DNA of 64,000 bases from Massilia antarctica (GTDB taxonomy: Bacteria > Pseudomonadota > Gammaproteobacteria > Burkholderiales > Burkholderiaceae_D): assembly GCF_015689335.1 (NCBI RefSeq), contig NZ_CP065053.1, positions 4,712,001 through 4,776,000 on the forward strand, given 5' to 3'. Positions within the stretch are counted from its first letter, which is position 1. Each line of letters begins with the position of its first letter. The notes beneath the pieces were generated by a model. The model had not been told where the DNA came from and did no database searches. It was given only the letters and a program-made list of their open reading frames with translations. A program made the translations under genes and the position numbers. Shown here piece after piece: positions 52,948-61,981 of the stretch.

Positions 52948-53734
52948 GGGCCAGCTCCGCCAGCTCGCCCGGTTCCCTGGCGCCGGTCATCACCGCCACC
53001 GTGTCGGACATGCTGATGTGGCGCGGGTCGACCACCGCCACGCGCTTGCCCAGCCGCTGGATATGGATGCGGTCGGCAATTTCGAACACGTGCGGCATGT
53101 TGTGGCTGATCAGGATCACCGGCAGGCCGCGCTCGCGCACCCGGCGTATCATGTCGAGCACCATATTGCCTTCCTTGACGCCCAGCGCCGCCGTCGGCTC
53201 GTCCAGGATCACCACGTGACGCGCGAAGGCGGTGCTGCGCGCCACCGCCACCCCCTGGCGCTGGCCGCCCGACAAGGTGCCGACCGGCTGGTTCATGGAG
53301 CGGATGCCGATCTTCAGGTCTTGCATGTGCGCGGCCGCTTCGGCCAGCATGCGTTTCTTGTCGATCAGGCGCAGCCACTTGCCGAGCAGGCCGGGACGCA
53401 GCAGCTCGCGCCCGAGGAACAGGTTTTCCGCGATCGTCATCGCCGGCGCCACCGCCAGGTCCTGGTACACGGTTTCGATGCCGTGGCGGCGCGCGTCGAT
53501 CGGCGACTTCATGCGCAGCTGCTTGCCATCGAGGTGCAAGCTGCCTTCGTCGGGCACCAGGGCACCCGACAGGGCCTTGATCAGGGACGACTTGCCGGCG
53601 CCGTTGTCGCCGATGATGGCCAGGATCTCGCCGGCGCGCAAGTCGAAATCGGTGCCGTCGAGGGCGGTCACGCCGCCGTAGCGCTTGACCAGGCCGCGCG
53701 CCTGGAATACGACCGGTGCGGTAGAGGTGGACAT
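52940..53734 (-). CDS. frcA: Sugar ABC transporter ATP-binding protein, FrcA-like
   Basis: 264 residues, a single nucleotide-binding domain: Walker A GDNGAGKSSL, Q-loop region VYQDLAVAPAMTIAENLFLG, signature LSGGQRQGVAVARS, Walker B HVVILDEPTAALG, His-loop ISHNMPHVFEIADR. One domain rather than the tandem of RbsA/XylG fits FrcA. It lies two bases after the permease gene. It energises sugar import at the inner membrane. Confidence 0.88.
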   Translation of the reverse strand: MSTSTAPVVFQARGLVKRYGGVTALDGTDFDLRAGEILAIIGDNGAGKSSLIKALSGALVPDEGSLHLDGKQLRMKSPIDARRHGIETVYQDLAVAPAMTIAENLFLGRELLRPGLLGKWLRLIDKKRMLAEAAAHMQDLKIGIRSMNQPVGTLSGGQRQGVAVARSTAFARHVVILDEPTAALGVKEGNMVLDMIRRVRERGLPVILISHNMPHVFEIADRIHIQRLGKRVAVVDPRHISMSDTVAVMTGAREPGELAELAHA

Positions 53735-53736
53735 GA

Positions 53737-54696
53737 TCAGCCTTTCTTATGCGTCAATTGGTCGGTGGCCACGGCCAGGATCACCAAGATGCCGGTCACC
53801 AGGATTTGATACACCGAGGGCACGCCCATCAGGGTCAGGCCGTTGCGGAATACGCCCACGATCAGCACGCCGACGAAGGTGCCGATGATGGAGCCGCGCC
53901 CGCCGAACAGGCTGGTGCCGCCCAGCACCACGGCGGTAATACTGTCGAGGTTGTCGGTCTGGCCGCCTTGCGGGTCGCCCACGCCCATGCGCGCCACCGA
54001 CAGCAGCGCGGCGATGCCGTAGAACAGGCCCGCCACCATGTACACCCCCAGCAGCACGCGGCCGGTGGCGATGCCGGTCAGGCGCGCCGCCTCGGGATTG
54101 TTGCCGACGGCGTAAAGGTGGCGTCCCGGCGCGGTCTCGCGCAGGAACAGCCAGGTCAGCCCGTACAGCGCCAGCATCAGCACGGTGCCGTAGGTGATCA
54201 CGGTGGCGCCGAGCTGGAAGGTATCGCCGAAGAATGTCATCGCATCCGGAATGCCGGTGACGGTTTGCGATTGCGAGTAAATCTGGGTGACGGCGAACGC
54301 GATGTTCATCGTTCCCAGGGTCACGATGAAGGGCGGCAGCTTGATCGAGGTGACCAGGGCGCCGTTGACGAAGCCGATCAGCACGCACACCAGCATGCCG
54401 CTCAGGATCGCGACCGAGGGCGGCAAGCCGTAATCGACCGCGAACTTGGTGGTGACCACGGAACCGAGCGCCATCGCCATGCCGCACGACAGGTCGATCC
54501 CGGCGGTCAGGATGACCAGGGTCTGGCCGATGGCGATCACGCCCAGCACCATCACCTGTTGCAGGATCAAGGAAAAATTCTGGCCGCTCAGGAAGCGGTC
54601 GCTTTGGGTGCTGAAGAAAACGATGGCGGCCAGCAGGGCCATGGCGGGGCCGAGCACCGTCATGGCCGGCAGCGCCTGTTTGATACGGGAGGTCAT
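53737..54696 (-). CDS. frcC: Sugar ABC transporter permease, FrcC-like
   Basis: 319 residues with 8-10 helices of the BPD_transp_2 type: MTVLGPAMALLAAIVFFST, LGVIAIGQTLVILTAGIDLS, GFVNGALVTSIKLPPFIVTL and VLGGTSLFGGRGSIIGTFVG are the family markers. ATG 54696 is preceded by TAGGAACGCTT. It pairs with frcA and frcB. Confidence 0.9.
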   Translation of the reverse strand: MTSRIKQALPAMTVLGPAMALLAAIVFFSTQSDRFLSGQNFSLILQQVMVLGVIAIGQTLVILTAGIDLSCGMAMALGSVVTTKFAVDYGLPPSVAILSGMLVCVLIGFVNGALVTSIKLPPFIVTLGTMNIAFAVTQIYSQSQTVTGIPDAMTFFGDTFQLGATVITYGTVLMLALYGLTWLFLRETAPGRHLYAVGNNPEAARLTGIATGRVLLGVYMVAGLFYGIAALLSVARMGVGDPQGGQTDNLDSITAVVLGGTSLFGGRGSIIGTFVGVLIVGVFRNGLTLMGVPSVYQILVTGILVILAVATDQLTHKKG

Positions 54697-54712
54697 AAGC
54701 GTTCCTAGGTAG

Positions 54713-54729
54713 GCGAGCGGCGCGCTCGC
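54713..54729. other. Intercistronic hairpin 2 between frcB and frcC
   Basis: Perfect 7-base stem GCGAGCG/CGCTCGC (54713-54719, 54723-54729), 3-base loop, just ahead of the frcC ribosome site. It could affect frcC translation or message stability. Confidence 0.5.
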
Positions 54730-54757
54730 GCAGTCTGTCGCGGGCAGGCAGGGGGAA

Positions 54758-54774
54758 GGGTGGCGGTGCCACCC
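54758..54774. other. Intercistronic hairpin 1 behind frcB
   Basis: Perfect 7-base stem GGGTGGC/GCCACCC (54758-54764, 54768-54774) with a 3-base loop, 5 bases beyond the frcB stop. No T-run. Hairpins of this kind often protect the binding-protein message so that it is made in excess over the permease. Confidence 0.55.
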
Positions 54775-54779
54775 CCGGA

Positions 54780-55781
54780 TTATTTTCCCCAGCAGGAAGT
54801 CAGGCCGAAGGCGCTGTCCTTGCTGTCCTGGGCTGCCATTTTCTTGTCGGTGATCAGGGTGACCCCGGTATCGACGTAGCCGCTGATTTTCTTGCCGGTG
54901 CTGGCATAGTCGACCCCGGCCGCGAGCGCCAGTTCGGCCATTTTCAGGGGATACTGTTGCGCGGTCGCGGCGATGACGCCGGCCTTGACGTCGCGCACCC
55001 CGCTGCAGCCGCCGTCCACCGAGACGATCATCACGTCCTTTTCCCGGCCGAGCGCCTTGAGCGCCTTGTATGCGCCGGCCGCGGCCGGTTCATTGATGGT
55101 GTAGACGAGGTTGATGCCGGGGTTCTTCTGCAGGCAGTTTTCCATCGCGGTCTGGCCCTTGCCCTGGTCGCCGTAGCTGTCGGCCATGCACACGACGTTG
55201 GCGCCCTTGGCCAGTTCCACCGTCCTGGCGCTGATCCCGGGTGCGCCGAAGCCGGCCAAAAAGCCGTTGTGGCGGGCGATGCCGACCGGATGGCCGGGGA
55301 ACAGGTCCAGGGTGGCGATGCTGGCCGGCTTGCCGTTAAAGGCGGCCCTGGCGTACTGGCCGATCAGCAGCCCCGCCTTGTAGTTATCGGTGGCGAACAA
55401 GGCATCGGTGGCATCCTGCGGGTCGGCCGGGCTGTCGAGGGCGATCACCAGCACGCCTTGGGCGCGGGCTTTCTTGATGGCCGGCACGATTGCCTTCGAA
55501 TCGTTGGGAGTGATCAAGATCGCCCTGGCGCCTGCCAGCACCATGTTTTCGATGGCCGTCACCTGGCCGGCATTGTCGCCGTCCGCCTTGCCGGCGGCCG
55601 TCAGGAGTTTGGCGCCCCTGGCGCTGGCGGCCCGTTGCGCGCCTTCCTTCATCTTCACGAAGAAGGGGTTGGTTTCGGTCTTGGTGATCAGGCCGACGAT
55701 GGGTTGCACGGCGGCCGTGGCGCTGCCGATGGTGGTGGCGGACGCGAGCACGGCCAGCGCGATGCGGCGGGATGGTTTCAT
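54780..55781 (-). CDS. frcB: Sugar ABC transporter periplasmic binding protein, FrcB-like
   Basis: 333 residues from ATG 55781 (AGGAGACAAC upstream). Signal peptide MKPSRRIALAVLASATTIGS cut near ATA-AVQP. A type 1 periplasmic-binding fold: VGLITKTETNPFFVKMKEGA, ILITPNDSKAIVPAIKKAR, VLVIALDSPADP, VYTINEPAAAGAYKALKALG, VDGGCSGVRDVKAGVIAATA. First gene of the minus-strand frc operon; naming follows the whole cluster (binding protein, permease, single ATPase, linked FrcK-like kinase and ROK regulator) rather than proven specificity. Confidence 0.88.
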   Translation of the reverse strand: MKPSRRIALAVLASATTIGSATAAVQPIVGLITKTETNPFFVKMKEGAQRAASARGAKLLTAAGKADGDNAGQVTAIENMVLAGARAILITPNDSKAIVPAIKKARAQGVLVIALDSPADPQDATDALFATDNYKAGLLIGQYARAAFNGKPASIATLDLFPGHPVGIARHNGFLAGFGAPGISARTVELAKGANVVCMADSYGDQGKGQTAMENCLQKNPGINLVYTINEPAAAGAYKALKALGREKDVMIVSVDGGCSGVRDVKAGVIAATAQQYPLKMAELALAAGVDYASTGKKISGYVDTGVTLITDKKMAAQDSKDSAFGLTSCWGK

Positions 55782-55824
55782 GTTGTCTCCTGAAATTTTT
55801 ATATGGAGGGCCAGTGAGTGGCGC

Positions 55825-55884
55825 CATGACAAATATAGTATGAGATAATTAATAAATCAAGCTGTTTTATTTAGTCATGACAAA
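55825..55884. promoter_or_regulatory. AT-rich control region between frcB and frcK with repeated and inverted motifs
   Basis: Direct repeats CATGACAAA at 55825-55833 and 55876-55884, 51 bases apart. Between them is an inverted repeat AATAAA-N9-TTTATT (55851-55871), recalling NagC/Mlc-type ROK operators. This is the most AT-rich stretch near the locus and sits between divergent genes, so it is a likely operator for the ROK regulator at 56688. Confidence 0.45.
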
Positions 55885-55904
55885 CTGATCGCCAGAGGAA
55901 GCCC

Positions 55905-56546
55905 TTGAACACGCCCCCCTTGCACGATGCCGCGCCCGATTCCTTGCTGGCGCTGCTGCACACCCGGCTTCAGGCTGAACCGGGCCGCCGCCTGGTCCTC
56001 GGCCTGGCCGGCCCGCCCGGCGCCGGTAAATCGACCCTGGCGCAGGCCTTGGCGCAGGCCTTGCCGGGGCGCGCGGTGGTAGTGCCGATGGACGGCTTCC
56101 ACCTGGCCGGCAGCGAACTGGCGCGGCTGGGACGGGCCGCGCGCAAGGGCGCCGAAGATACCTTCGACAGCGCCGGATACGTGGCGCTGCTGCGCCGCCT
56201 GCGCCAGCGCGCGCCCGGCGAGGTGATCTATGCGCCCGATTACCGGCGCGACCTGCACGAAGCGGTGGCGGGGGCGATCGCGGTCGCGCCGCAGGTCGAG
56301 CTGGTAATCACGGAAGGCAATTATCTGTTACTCGACCAAGGCCACTGGAGCGAGGTGCGCGCCTTGCTCGACCTGGCCTGGTACGTCGATCCCGATCCGC
56401 TGCTGCGCAGGCAGCGCCTGGAACAGCGCCATGTACGCTTCGGCAGCAGCGGCGCGCAAGCGCGGCAATGGATCGAGCAGACCGACGAACCGAACGCGCG
56501 CCTGATTGAAACGACGCGCCGGCGCGCCGACTTGCTGCTGCGCTGA
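55905..56546 (+). CDS. FrcK-like P-loop sugar/nucleoside kinase
   Basis: 213 residues from TTG 55905, with AGAGGAAG just upstream. Phosphoribulokinase/uridine-kinase-like fold: Walker A GLAGPPGAGKSTLAQAL at residues ~30-46, then VVVPMDGFHLAGSELARLG, VIYAPDYRRDLHEAV, VITEGNYLLL. This family includes FrcK of the Sinorhizobium frcBCAK operon and E. coli YggC/YfhM-like kinases. Here it diverges from frcB and precedes the ROK regulator. Confidence 0.82.
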   Translation: MNTPPLHDAAPDSLLALLHTRLQAEPGRRLVLGLAGPPGAGKSTLAQALAQALPGRAVVVPMDGFHLAGSELARLGRAARKGAEDTFDSAGYVALLRRLRQRAPGEVIYAPDYRRDLHEAVAGAIAVAPQVELVITEGNYLLLDQGHWSEVRALLDLAWYVDPDPLLRRQRLEQRHVRFGSSGAQARQWIEQTDEPNARLIETTRRRADLLLR

Positions 56547-56687
56547 AGCCGGCCGCGCCGCGCGCCAGGTTGCCATTGCCGGCGCGATGGTGCAGACTCG
56601 CGCTCTGATGGCTTTTACATGGATCGGTTGATCCACTCGTTGTTCCACTATCACCAAGGGCCGCCCAAGGCGCCCGGGAGCGCCTAC

Positions 56688-57932
56688 ATGCAGGAAATTT
56701 CACCGTCAGCGCTCGCTGACGACGGCGCCAGTGCCGCGCACCTGCGTCCGCGCGGCTCCAACCAGACCGGCATGCGCCAGTTTAACGAGCGCGTCGTGCT
56801 GCAGGCGATCCGCTTGAACGGCAGCATGCCGAAGGCGGACCTGGCGCGCCTGACCGCGCTCAGCACCCAGACCGTCTCCTTGATCATCAACCGCCTGTAC
56901 GAGGATGGCCTGGTGATCAAGCTGGCGCCGCTGCGCGGCAAGATCGGCCAGCCGTCGGTGCCGATCGCGCTCAATCCGGACGGCGCCTTTTCGATCGGCG
57001 TCAAGATTGGCCGGCGCAGCCTGGATGTGCTGCTGCTCGATTTCATCGGCACCGTGCGCATGCGTTTTTCGCTCAGCTACCGGGTGCCCGATCCGGACGA
57101 GGTGTTCGCCGCCATCGCCCGCCAGGTCAAGCTGATGCAGGCCGCGCTGGAACCGGCCCAGCGCGGCCGGATCAATGGGATCGGGGTGGCCGCGCCCTTG
57201 TCGCTGGACCGCTGGCAGGGCTTGATGAAGCTGGCGCCCGAGCAGGCGGCGCGCTGGAACCGGCTCGATATCGCGCGCCGCATCGAGGCCGATACCGGCC
57301 TGCCGGTGCAGTTTGCCAAGGATACGGCGGCGGCCTGCGTGGCCGAACTGGTCGCCGGACGCGGCCGCAGTATCAAGAGCTTCCTGTATCTGTTCGTCGA
57401 TACCTTCATCGGCGGCGGCCTGGTCATCGACAGCACGCTGCACGCGGGCCTGCATGGCAATGCCGGCGCGATCGGTTCGCTGCCGGTCGGGGTGGCCGCG
57501 CCCGGTGGCGAGGCGCCGGCCCAGTTGCTCAGTACGGCTTCATTGCTGGGACTGGAACAGGCCTGCGAACAGGCCGGCATCGATCCGATGGCCGCCTACG
57601 ACGAGCGCGCGACCCAGGCGCCCTGGGCCGTCCACAGCGCGGCATGGACCGAGCAGGCGGGGGCGGCGATCGCGATGGCGGTCACCAGTGCCACTTGCCT
57701 GCTCGACCTGGAGGGCGTGATCATCGATGGTTCGTGCACGCGCGCCTTGCTGGAGCAGTTGATGGCTGCCGTCGCCAGGTCGCTGGAGCACTACAACTGG
57801 GAGGGCGTGGAACGGCCCCAGGTCCTGGCGGGCATGATCGGCTCGGATGCGCGCGCCCTGGGCGGGGCCTTGCTGCCGCTGTACGCCAGCTTCGCCCCCG
57901 ACCGCGACGTGTTCCTCAAGCTCGACGCCTGA
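56688..57932 (+). CDS. ROK-family transcriptional regulator, FrcR-like
   Basis: 414 residues from ATG 56688 with GGGAG 7 bases upstream; the frame from 56619 is less likely. An N-terminal winged helix (NERVVLQAIRLNGSMPKADL, LTALSTQTVSLIINRLYEDG) precedes a ROK sugar-kinase-like domain (INGIGVAAPLSLDRW, FAKDTAAACVAELVAGRGR, DTFIGGGLVIDSTLHAGLHG). The zinc motif C-x-C-G-x-x-G-C-x-E of most ROK proteins is missing (HGNAGAIGSLPVG instead). It probably represses the frc operon. Confidence 0.85.
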   Translation: MQEISPSALADDGASAAHLRPRGSNQTGMRQFNERVVLQAIRLNGSMPKADLARLTALSTQTVSLIINRLYEDGLVIKLAPLRGKIGQPSVPIALNPDGAFSIGVKIGRRSLDVLLLDFIGTVRMRFSLSYRVPDPDEVFAAIARQVKLMQAALEPAQRGRINGIGVAAPLSLDRWQGLMKLAPEQAARWNRLDIARRIEADTGLPVQFAKDTAAACVAELVAGRGRSIKSFLYLFVDTFIGGGLVIDSTLHAGLHGNAGAIGSLPVGVAAPGGEAPAQLLSTASLLGLEQACEQAGIDPMAAYDERATQAPWAVHSAAWTEQAGAAIAMAVTSATCLLDLEGVIIDGSCTRALLEQLMAAVARSLEHYNWEGVERPQVLAGMIGSDARALGGALLPLYASFAPDRDVFLKLDA

Positions 57933-58018
57933 GGTCCCGGTTGCCGAGGCGGCTGCCCTTGCAGGCCGCCGCCGGGGAACTTCTTGCGCCGGGTGCCGCC
58001 CCGGCCGCCCGGCCGTTT

Positions 58019-58032
58019 TTGATGTAAATCAA
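58019..58032 (+). promoter_or_regulatory. Fnr-type box and class II promoter of the chemoreceptor gene
   Basis: TTGATGTAAATCAA, exact consensus. A -10-like TAGACT lies at 58055-58060, again 22 bases beyond, giving an expected start at about 58067, 36 bases ahead of the GTG. Confidence 0.82.
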
Positions 58033-58102
58033 GGATTTCAGCCTCCAAGCTCCCTAGACTCTCCCTATCAAATTAATGCTTTAGGGCAAAGGGAGTATCT
58101 TC

Positions 58103-59737
58103 GTGCGCAATAATCTGCCGGTGACAGGGATCGAATACGAGCTGCGCGAAGGCCAGTCCATCGTATCGAAGACGGACACCAAGGGCATCATCACCTATGT
58201 TAACGCCTCCTTCATCGAGGTCAGCGGCTTTGCCGAAGACGAATTGGTGGGCAAGCCGCACAATCTGGTGCGCCATCCCGACATGCCGGCCGACGCCTTC
58301 GCCGACCTGTGGCGCAGCATGAAGCTCGGCCGCCCCTGGACCGGACTGGTGAAAAACCGGCGCAAGAACGGCGACTTTTACTGGGTGGTGGCGAACGTCA
58401 CGCCGGTCAAGGAAAACGGCCAGGTGGCCGGCTTTATGTCGGTGCGTACCCGTCCCACGCGCGCACAGATCGAGGGCGCCGGCGCGTTGTACAAGCGCTT
58501 CAAGGAAGGGCGGGCCGATGGCCTGGCCATCGTCGACGGCGCGGGCGTGCGCAGCGGCGTGGCCGCGCGCCTGCGCGCGGCCTTCCACCTGCCGATCGGC
58601 GTACGCATCGGCATCCTGATGGCTGTTCTCGCGGCGCTGCTGGCGGGGCTCGGCGCGGCCTCGGGCAGCGCCGTGCTGGCCGCCCTGGGAGGATGCGGCG
58701 CGTTGCTGGCGCTGGGCGGCTGGGTGGCGCTGGTGCGTGCCATCGTGACGCCGATGCGCCAGGCCGCCGAGGCGGTGCAGGCGCTGGCCGGCGGCGACCT
58801 GTCGTTCGTCTGCGCCAACGCGCGCACCGATGACATGGGCCAGCTGCTGCGCGGCCTGCGCCAGGTGACGCTCAACCTGCGCGCCATCATCGGCGACGTG
58901 CGCTCGAACGTGGCCTCGATCGGGACGGCTACGCGCGACATCGCGGTCGGCAACGCCGATCTGGCCAAGCGCACCGAATCGCAGGCGTCCAGCCTGGAGC
59001 AGACCGCCGTCAGCATGGAACAGTTTGCCGTCACCGTGGGCGAGAATGCCGCGCGCGCGCTGCAGGCCGACCAGCTGGTGCTGTCGGCATCGTCGATCGC
59101 AGGCAAGGGCGGCCAGGCGGTGGCCCAGGTGGGTGCGACGATGGGCCAGATCAGTGAATCGGCCGCCAAGATTGTCGATATCATCAGTTTGATCAACGGG
59201 ATCGCCTTCCAGACCAACATCCTGGCGCTGAACGCCGCAGTGGAAGCGGCGCGCGCCGGCGAGCAGGGACGCGGCTTTGCCGTGGTGGCGGGCGAAGTGC
59301 GCGCGCTGGCCCAGCGCTCGGCCGCCGCCGCCAGCGACATCAAGCACCTGATCGAGGATTCGGTGGCCAAGGTCAGGGACGGCGACCGCCTGGTCGAGGA
59401 AGCCGGCGGCACCATGGCCGGCGTGGTCGACTCGGTGCGGCGCGCCACCACCATCATGAGCGACATCACGCGCGCCAGCGTGGAGCAAAAGAGCGGCATC
59501 GCCCAGGTCAACGAGGCGGTGGCGCACCTGGACCAGATCACCCGGCAGAACGCCGCGCTGGTCGAGGAATCGGCCAGCGCCGCCGCCAAGGTGGCCGGGC
59601 AGGCCGTCAACCTGGCGCAGGCGATCGAGGTGTTCCAGTTCGGCGGCGACAGCCGGGGGCGGCGGGCGCGCCCCCAGAGGCCACGCCGCGCCGACTCAGC
59701 CGTTTTTGATGCAGGTCAAGGATTTCGCGAGCCCTGA
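58103..59737 (+). CDS. Aer-like methyl-accepting chemotaxis protein with PAS domain
   Basis: 544 residues from GTG 58103 (GGGAG 7 bases upstream). Residues ~20-115 are an Aer-type PAS domain ([52 protein letters not shown]), which in Aer binds FAD and reports redox state. Two close membrane helices (~170-212) and a HAMP segment follow, then the signalling domain with the conserved hairpin [20 protein letters not shown]. No CheR-binding pentapeptide. The Fnr-type promoter fits oxygen or energy taxis. The last ~30 codons contain the hemN promoter. Confidence 0.92.
   Translation: MRNNLPVTGIEYELREGQSIVSKTDTKGIITYVNASFIEVSGFAEDELVGKPHNLVRHPDMPADAFADLWRSMKLGRPWTGLVKNRRKNGDFYWVVANVTPVKENGQVAGFMSVRTRPTRAQIEGAGALYKRFKEGRADGLAIVDGAGVRSGVAARLRAAFHLPIGVRIGILMAVLAALLAGLGAASGSAVLAALGGCGALLALGGWVALVRAIVTPMRQAAEAVQALAGGDLSFVCANARTDDMGQLLRGLRQVTLNLRAIIGDVRSNVASIGTATRDIAVGNADLAKRTESQASSLEQTAVSMEQFAVTVGENAARALQADQLVLSASSIAGKGGQAVAQVGATMGQISESAAKIVDIISLINGIAFQTNILALNAAVEAARAGEQGRGFAVVAGEVRALAQRSAAAASDIKHLIEDSVAKVRDGDRLVEEAGGTMAGVVDSVRRATTIMSDITRASVEQKSGIAQVNEAVAHLDQITRQNAALVEESASAAAKVAGQAVNLAQAIEVFQFGGDSRGRRARPQRPRRADSAVFDAGQGFREP
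59706..59719 (+). promoter_or_regulatory. Fnr-type box and class II promoter of hemN
   Basis: TTGATGCAGGTCAA differs from consensus at one base. TACACT at 59742-59747 is 22 bases beyond, with start expected near 59754, ahead of ATG 59776. The box lies inside the 3' end of the chemoreceptor gene. Confidence 0.78.
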
Positions 59738-59775
59738 TCCCTACACTCGGTCCCCATAGCCAGGAGCCCACCATC

Positions 59776-61194
59776 ATGCTGCATAACGTTATCCCCATCA
59801 CCAATGCGCGTCCCATCGATTTCGATGCCGATCTGATTCGCAGGCTGAGCCAGAACGGCCCGCGTTATACCTCGTATCCGACCGCCGACCGCTTCAGCGA
59901 AGCCTTCGGCTACCGCGACTACCTGCAGGCAGTGGCCGGGCTGCGCACGCGCGGCTCGGTCAAGCCGCTCTCGCTGTACCTGCACATTCCGTTCTGCGAA
60001 TCGGTGTGCTACTACTGCGCCTGCAACAAGATCGTCACCAAGAACCACGACAAGGCGGTGACCTACCTGGGCTACCTGAAACGCGAAATCGAGATGCAGG
60101 GCAGGCTGTTCGCCGGCATGAACCAGGTCGAGCAGCTGCACCTGGGCGGCGGCACGCCGACCTATTTCACCGACGCCCAGATGGAAGAACTGATGGAGCA
60201 CCTGCACCGCTGGTTCCAGTTCGCGCCCGACGGCACGGGCGAGTATTCGATCGAAATCGACCCGCGCACGGTTTCGCGCGAGCGCGTGCTCAGCCTGCGC
60301 CGCCAGGGCTTCAACCGGGTCAGCCTGGGGGTGCAGGATTACGATCCGGCGGTGCAGGCGGCGGTCAACCGCATCCAGCCCGAGGCCGAAACCCAGGCCG
60401 TCATCGACGCCGCGCGCGAGGCGGGCTTCCGCTCGGTGAGCATCGACCTCATTTACGGCCTGCCCAAGCAGAGCGTGGCGACCATGGCGCAGACCATCGA
60501 GAAGGTGATCAAGGCCGACCCGGACCGCATCGCCCTCTATAACTATGCGCACATGCCGCACCTGTTCAAGCCGCAGCGCCGCATCAACGAAGCGGACATG
60601 CCGAGCGCCGACGAGCGGCTCGACATGCTGGGCCGGTCGATTCGCCGGCTGGAGCGGGCTGGCTATGTGTACATCGGCATGGACCATTTCGCCAAGCCGG
60701 ACGACGACCTGGCCGTGGCCCAGCGCCAGGGCCGCCTGCACCGCAATTTCCAGGGCTATTCGACCCACGCCGACATGGACCTGGTGTCGTGCGGCGTGTC
60801 GGCCATCAGCGCGGTGGCCGCCACCTACAGCCAGAACGTCAAGACGCTCGACGCCTACTATGGCCTGATCGACAAGAACGAACTGCCGGTCGCGCGCGGC
60901 ATCCGCCTGACCATGGACGACGCCCTGCGCCGCACCATCATCCAGACCTTGATGTGCCATTTCGAGCTGTCGATGCCGTCCGTCGAACAGGGTTTTCCGA
61001 TCGCCTTCGCCAGCTACTTCGCGGATGAACTGGAACGCTTCAAGATACTGGAGAGCGACGGCCTGGTGACCGTCGGCCCCGAATGGCTCAGCGTGACACC
61101 GAAAGGGCGCTTCCTGATCCGCAACGTGTGCATGGTGTTCGACCGCTACCTTCAGCAGGCCGCCCCGGTGCCGCGCTACTCGCGGACGATCTGA
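59776..61194 (+). CDS. hemN: Oxygen-independent coproporphyrinogen III oxidase
   Basis: 472 residues. Radical-SAM cluster motif with Cys74, Cys78, Cys81 (CESVCYYC) and Cys83 as in HemN, plus GGGTPTYF and the HemN start RRLSQNGPRYTSYPTADRF. It converts coproporphyrinogen III to protoporphyrinogen IX without oxygen. Length and features match true HemN rather than HemW. Fnr control and position ahead of cbb3-oxidase assembly genes agree. Confidence 0.96.
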   Translation: MLHNVIPITNARPIDFDADLIRRLSQNGPRYTSYPTADRFSEAFGYRDYLQAVAGLRTRGSVKPLSLYLHIPFCESVCYYCACNKIVTKNHDKAVTYLGYLKREIEMQGRLFAGMNQVEQLHLGGGTPTYFTDAQMEELMEHLHRWFQFAPDGTGEYSIEIDPRTVSRERVLSLRRQGFNRVSLGVQDYDPAVQAAVNRIQPEAETQAVIDAAREAGFRSVSIDLIYGLPKQSVATMAQTIEKVIKADPDRIALYNYAHMPHLFKPQRRINEADMPSADERLDMLGRSIRRLERAGYVYIGMDHFAKPDDDLAVAQRQGRLHRNFQGYSTHADMDLVSCGVSAISAVAATYSQNVKTLDAYYGLIDKNELPVARGIRLTMDDALRRTIIQTLMCHFELSMPSVEQGFPIAFASYFADELERFKILESDGLVTVGPEWLSVTPKGRFLIRNVCMVFDRYLQQAAPVPRYSRTI

Positions 61195-61204
61195 CGGAGC
61201 AGGC

Positions 61205-61981
61205 GTGAATGTATTGAACCTGGTTCCGGTGTTCACGGTGGGGCTGCTCGGCAGCGTCCACTGTGTGGGCATGTGCGGCGGGATCGTCAGTGCGTTTTCG
61301 TCGGTGCCCGCGGCCAGCGCCGCGGCGCGGCCGTTTCCGGTCGCCGTCATGACCGTGCGCGCCCCGGCCGAAGGCGCGCTGCGCGTGCTGGCCTATAACA
61401 CGGGCCGCATCGGCAGCTACATGCTGGCCGGCGCGCTGGCCGGTGCGGTAGCCGACGGCCTGGCCGGCGGTGCGCGCACCCTGGCCGGGCTGACCGCCGT
61501 GCAAGCGGGCGGCTACTGGCTGGCCAACCTGATGCTGGTGATCCTCGGCCTGTACCTGATGGACGCCTGGCGCGGCCTGGCGAAGCTGGAAACCCTGGGG
61601 CAGGGCCTGTGGCAGCGCGCGCGTCCCCTGATGCGCTACATCATGCCGCTCGACCATCCGATCAAGATGCTGGCGCTGGGCGCCCTGTGGGGCTGGCTAC
61701 CGTGCGGGATGGTATACAGTATGCTCATGACAGCCATGTTTACAGGATCCGGCGCCGAGGGCGCGATCGTCATGCTGGCCTTTGGCCTGGGCACCTTGCC
61801 GATGCTGCTGGCGATGGGCGTGGCGGGCGAGCGCCTGCGCGCGGCGCTGCAACGGCGCGCGGTGCGCATCGGCGCCGGCACCCTGGTGCTGGCCTTTGGC
61901 CTGCTGGGCCTCGCGCGCGCCGCCATGGGCGGGCAGGCCGGCTGGCTCGACGCGCTGTGCATCACGGGAGGCGTGCATTGA
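61205..61981 (+). CDS. SafE/TauE-family membrane protein linked to cbb3 oxidase assembly
   Basis: 258 residues from GTG 61205 (GGAGCAGGC upstream), 10 bases after hemN. Six to seven helices; VGLLGSVHCVGMCGGIVSAF has the conserved HCxGMCGG, and LGALWGWLPCGMVYSMLMT the GWLPCG of this family. Relatives sit between hemN, ccoI and fnr in betaproteobacteria and are thought to help copper or thiol handling for cytochrome c oxidase. The stop overlaps the ccoI start. Confidence 0.88.
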   Translation: MNVLNLVPVFTVGLLGSVHCVGMCGGIVSAFSSVPAASAAARPFPVAVMTVRAPAEGALRVLAYNTGRIGSYMLAGALAGAVADGLAGGARTLAGLTAVQAGGYWLANLMLVILGLYLMDAWRGLAKLETLGQGLWQRARPLMRYIMPLDHPIKMLALGALWGWLPCGMVYSMLMTAMFTGSGAEGAIVMLAFGLGTLPMLLAMGVAGERLRAALQRRAVRIGAGTLVLAFGLLGLARAAMGGQAGWLDALCITGGVH

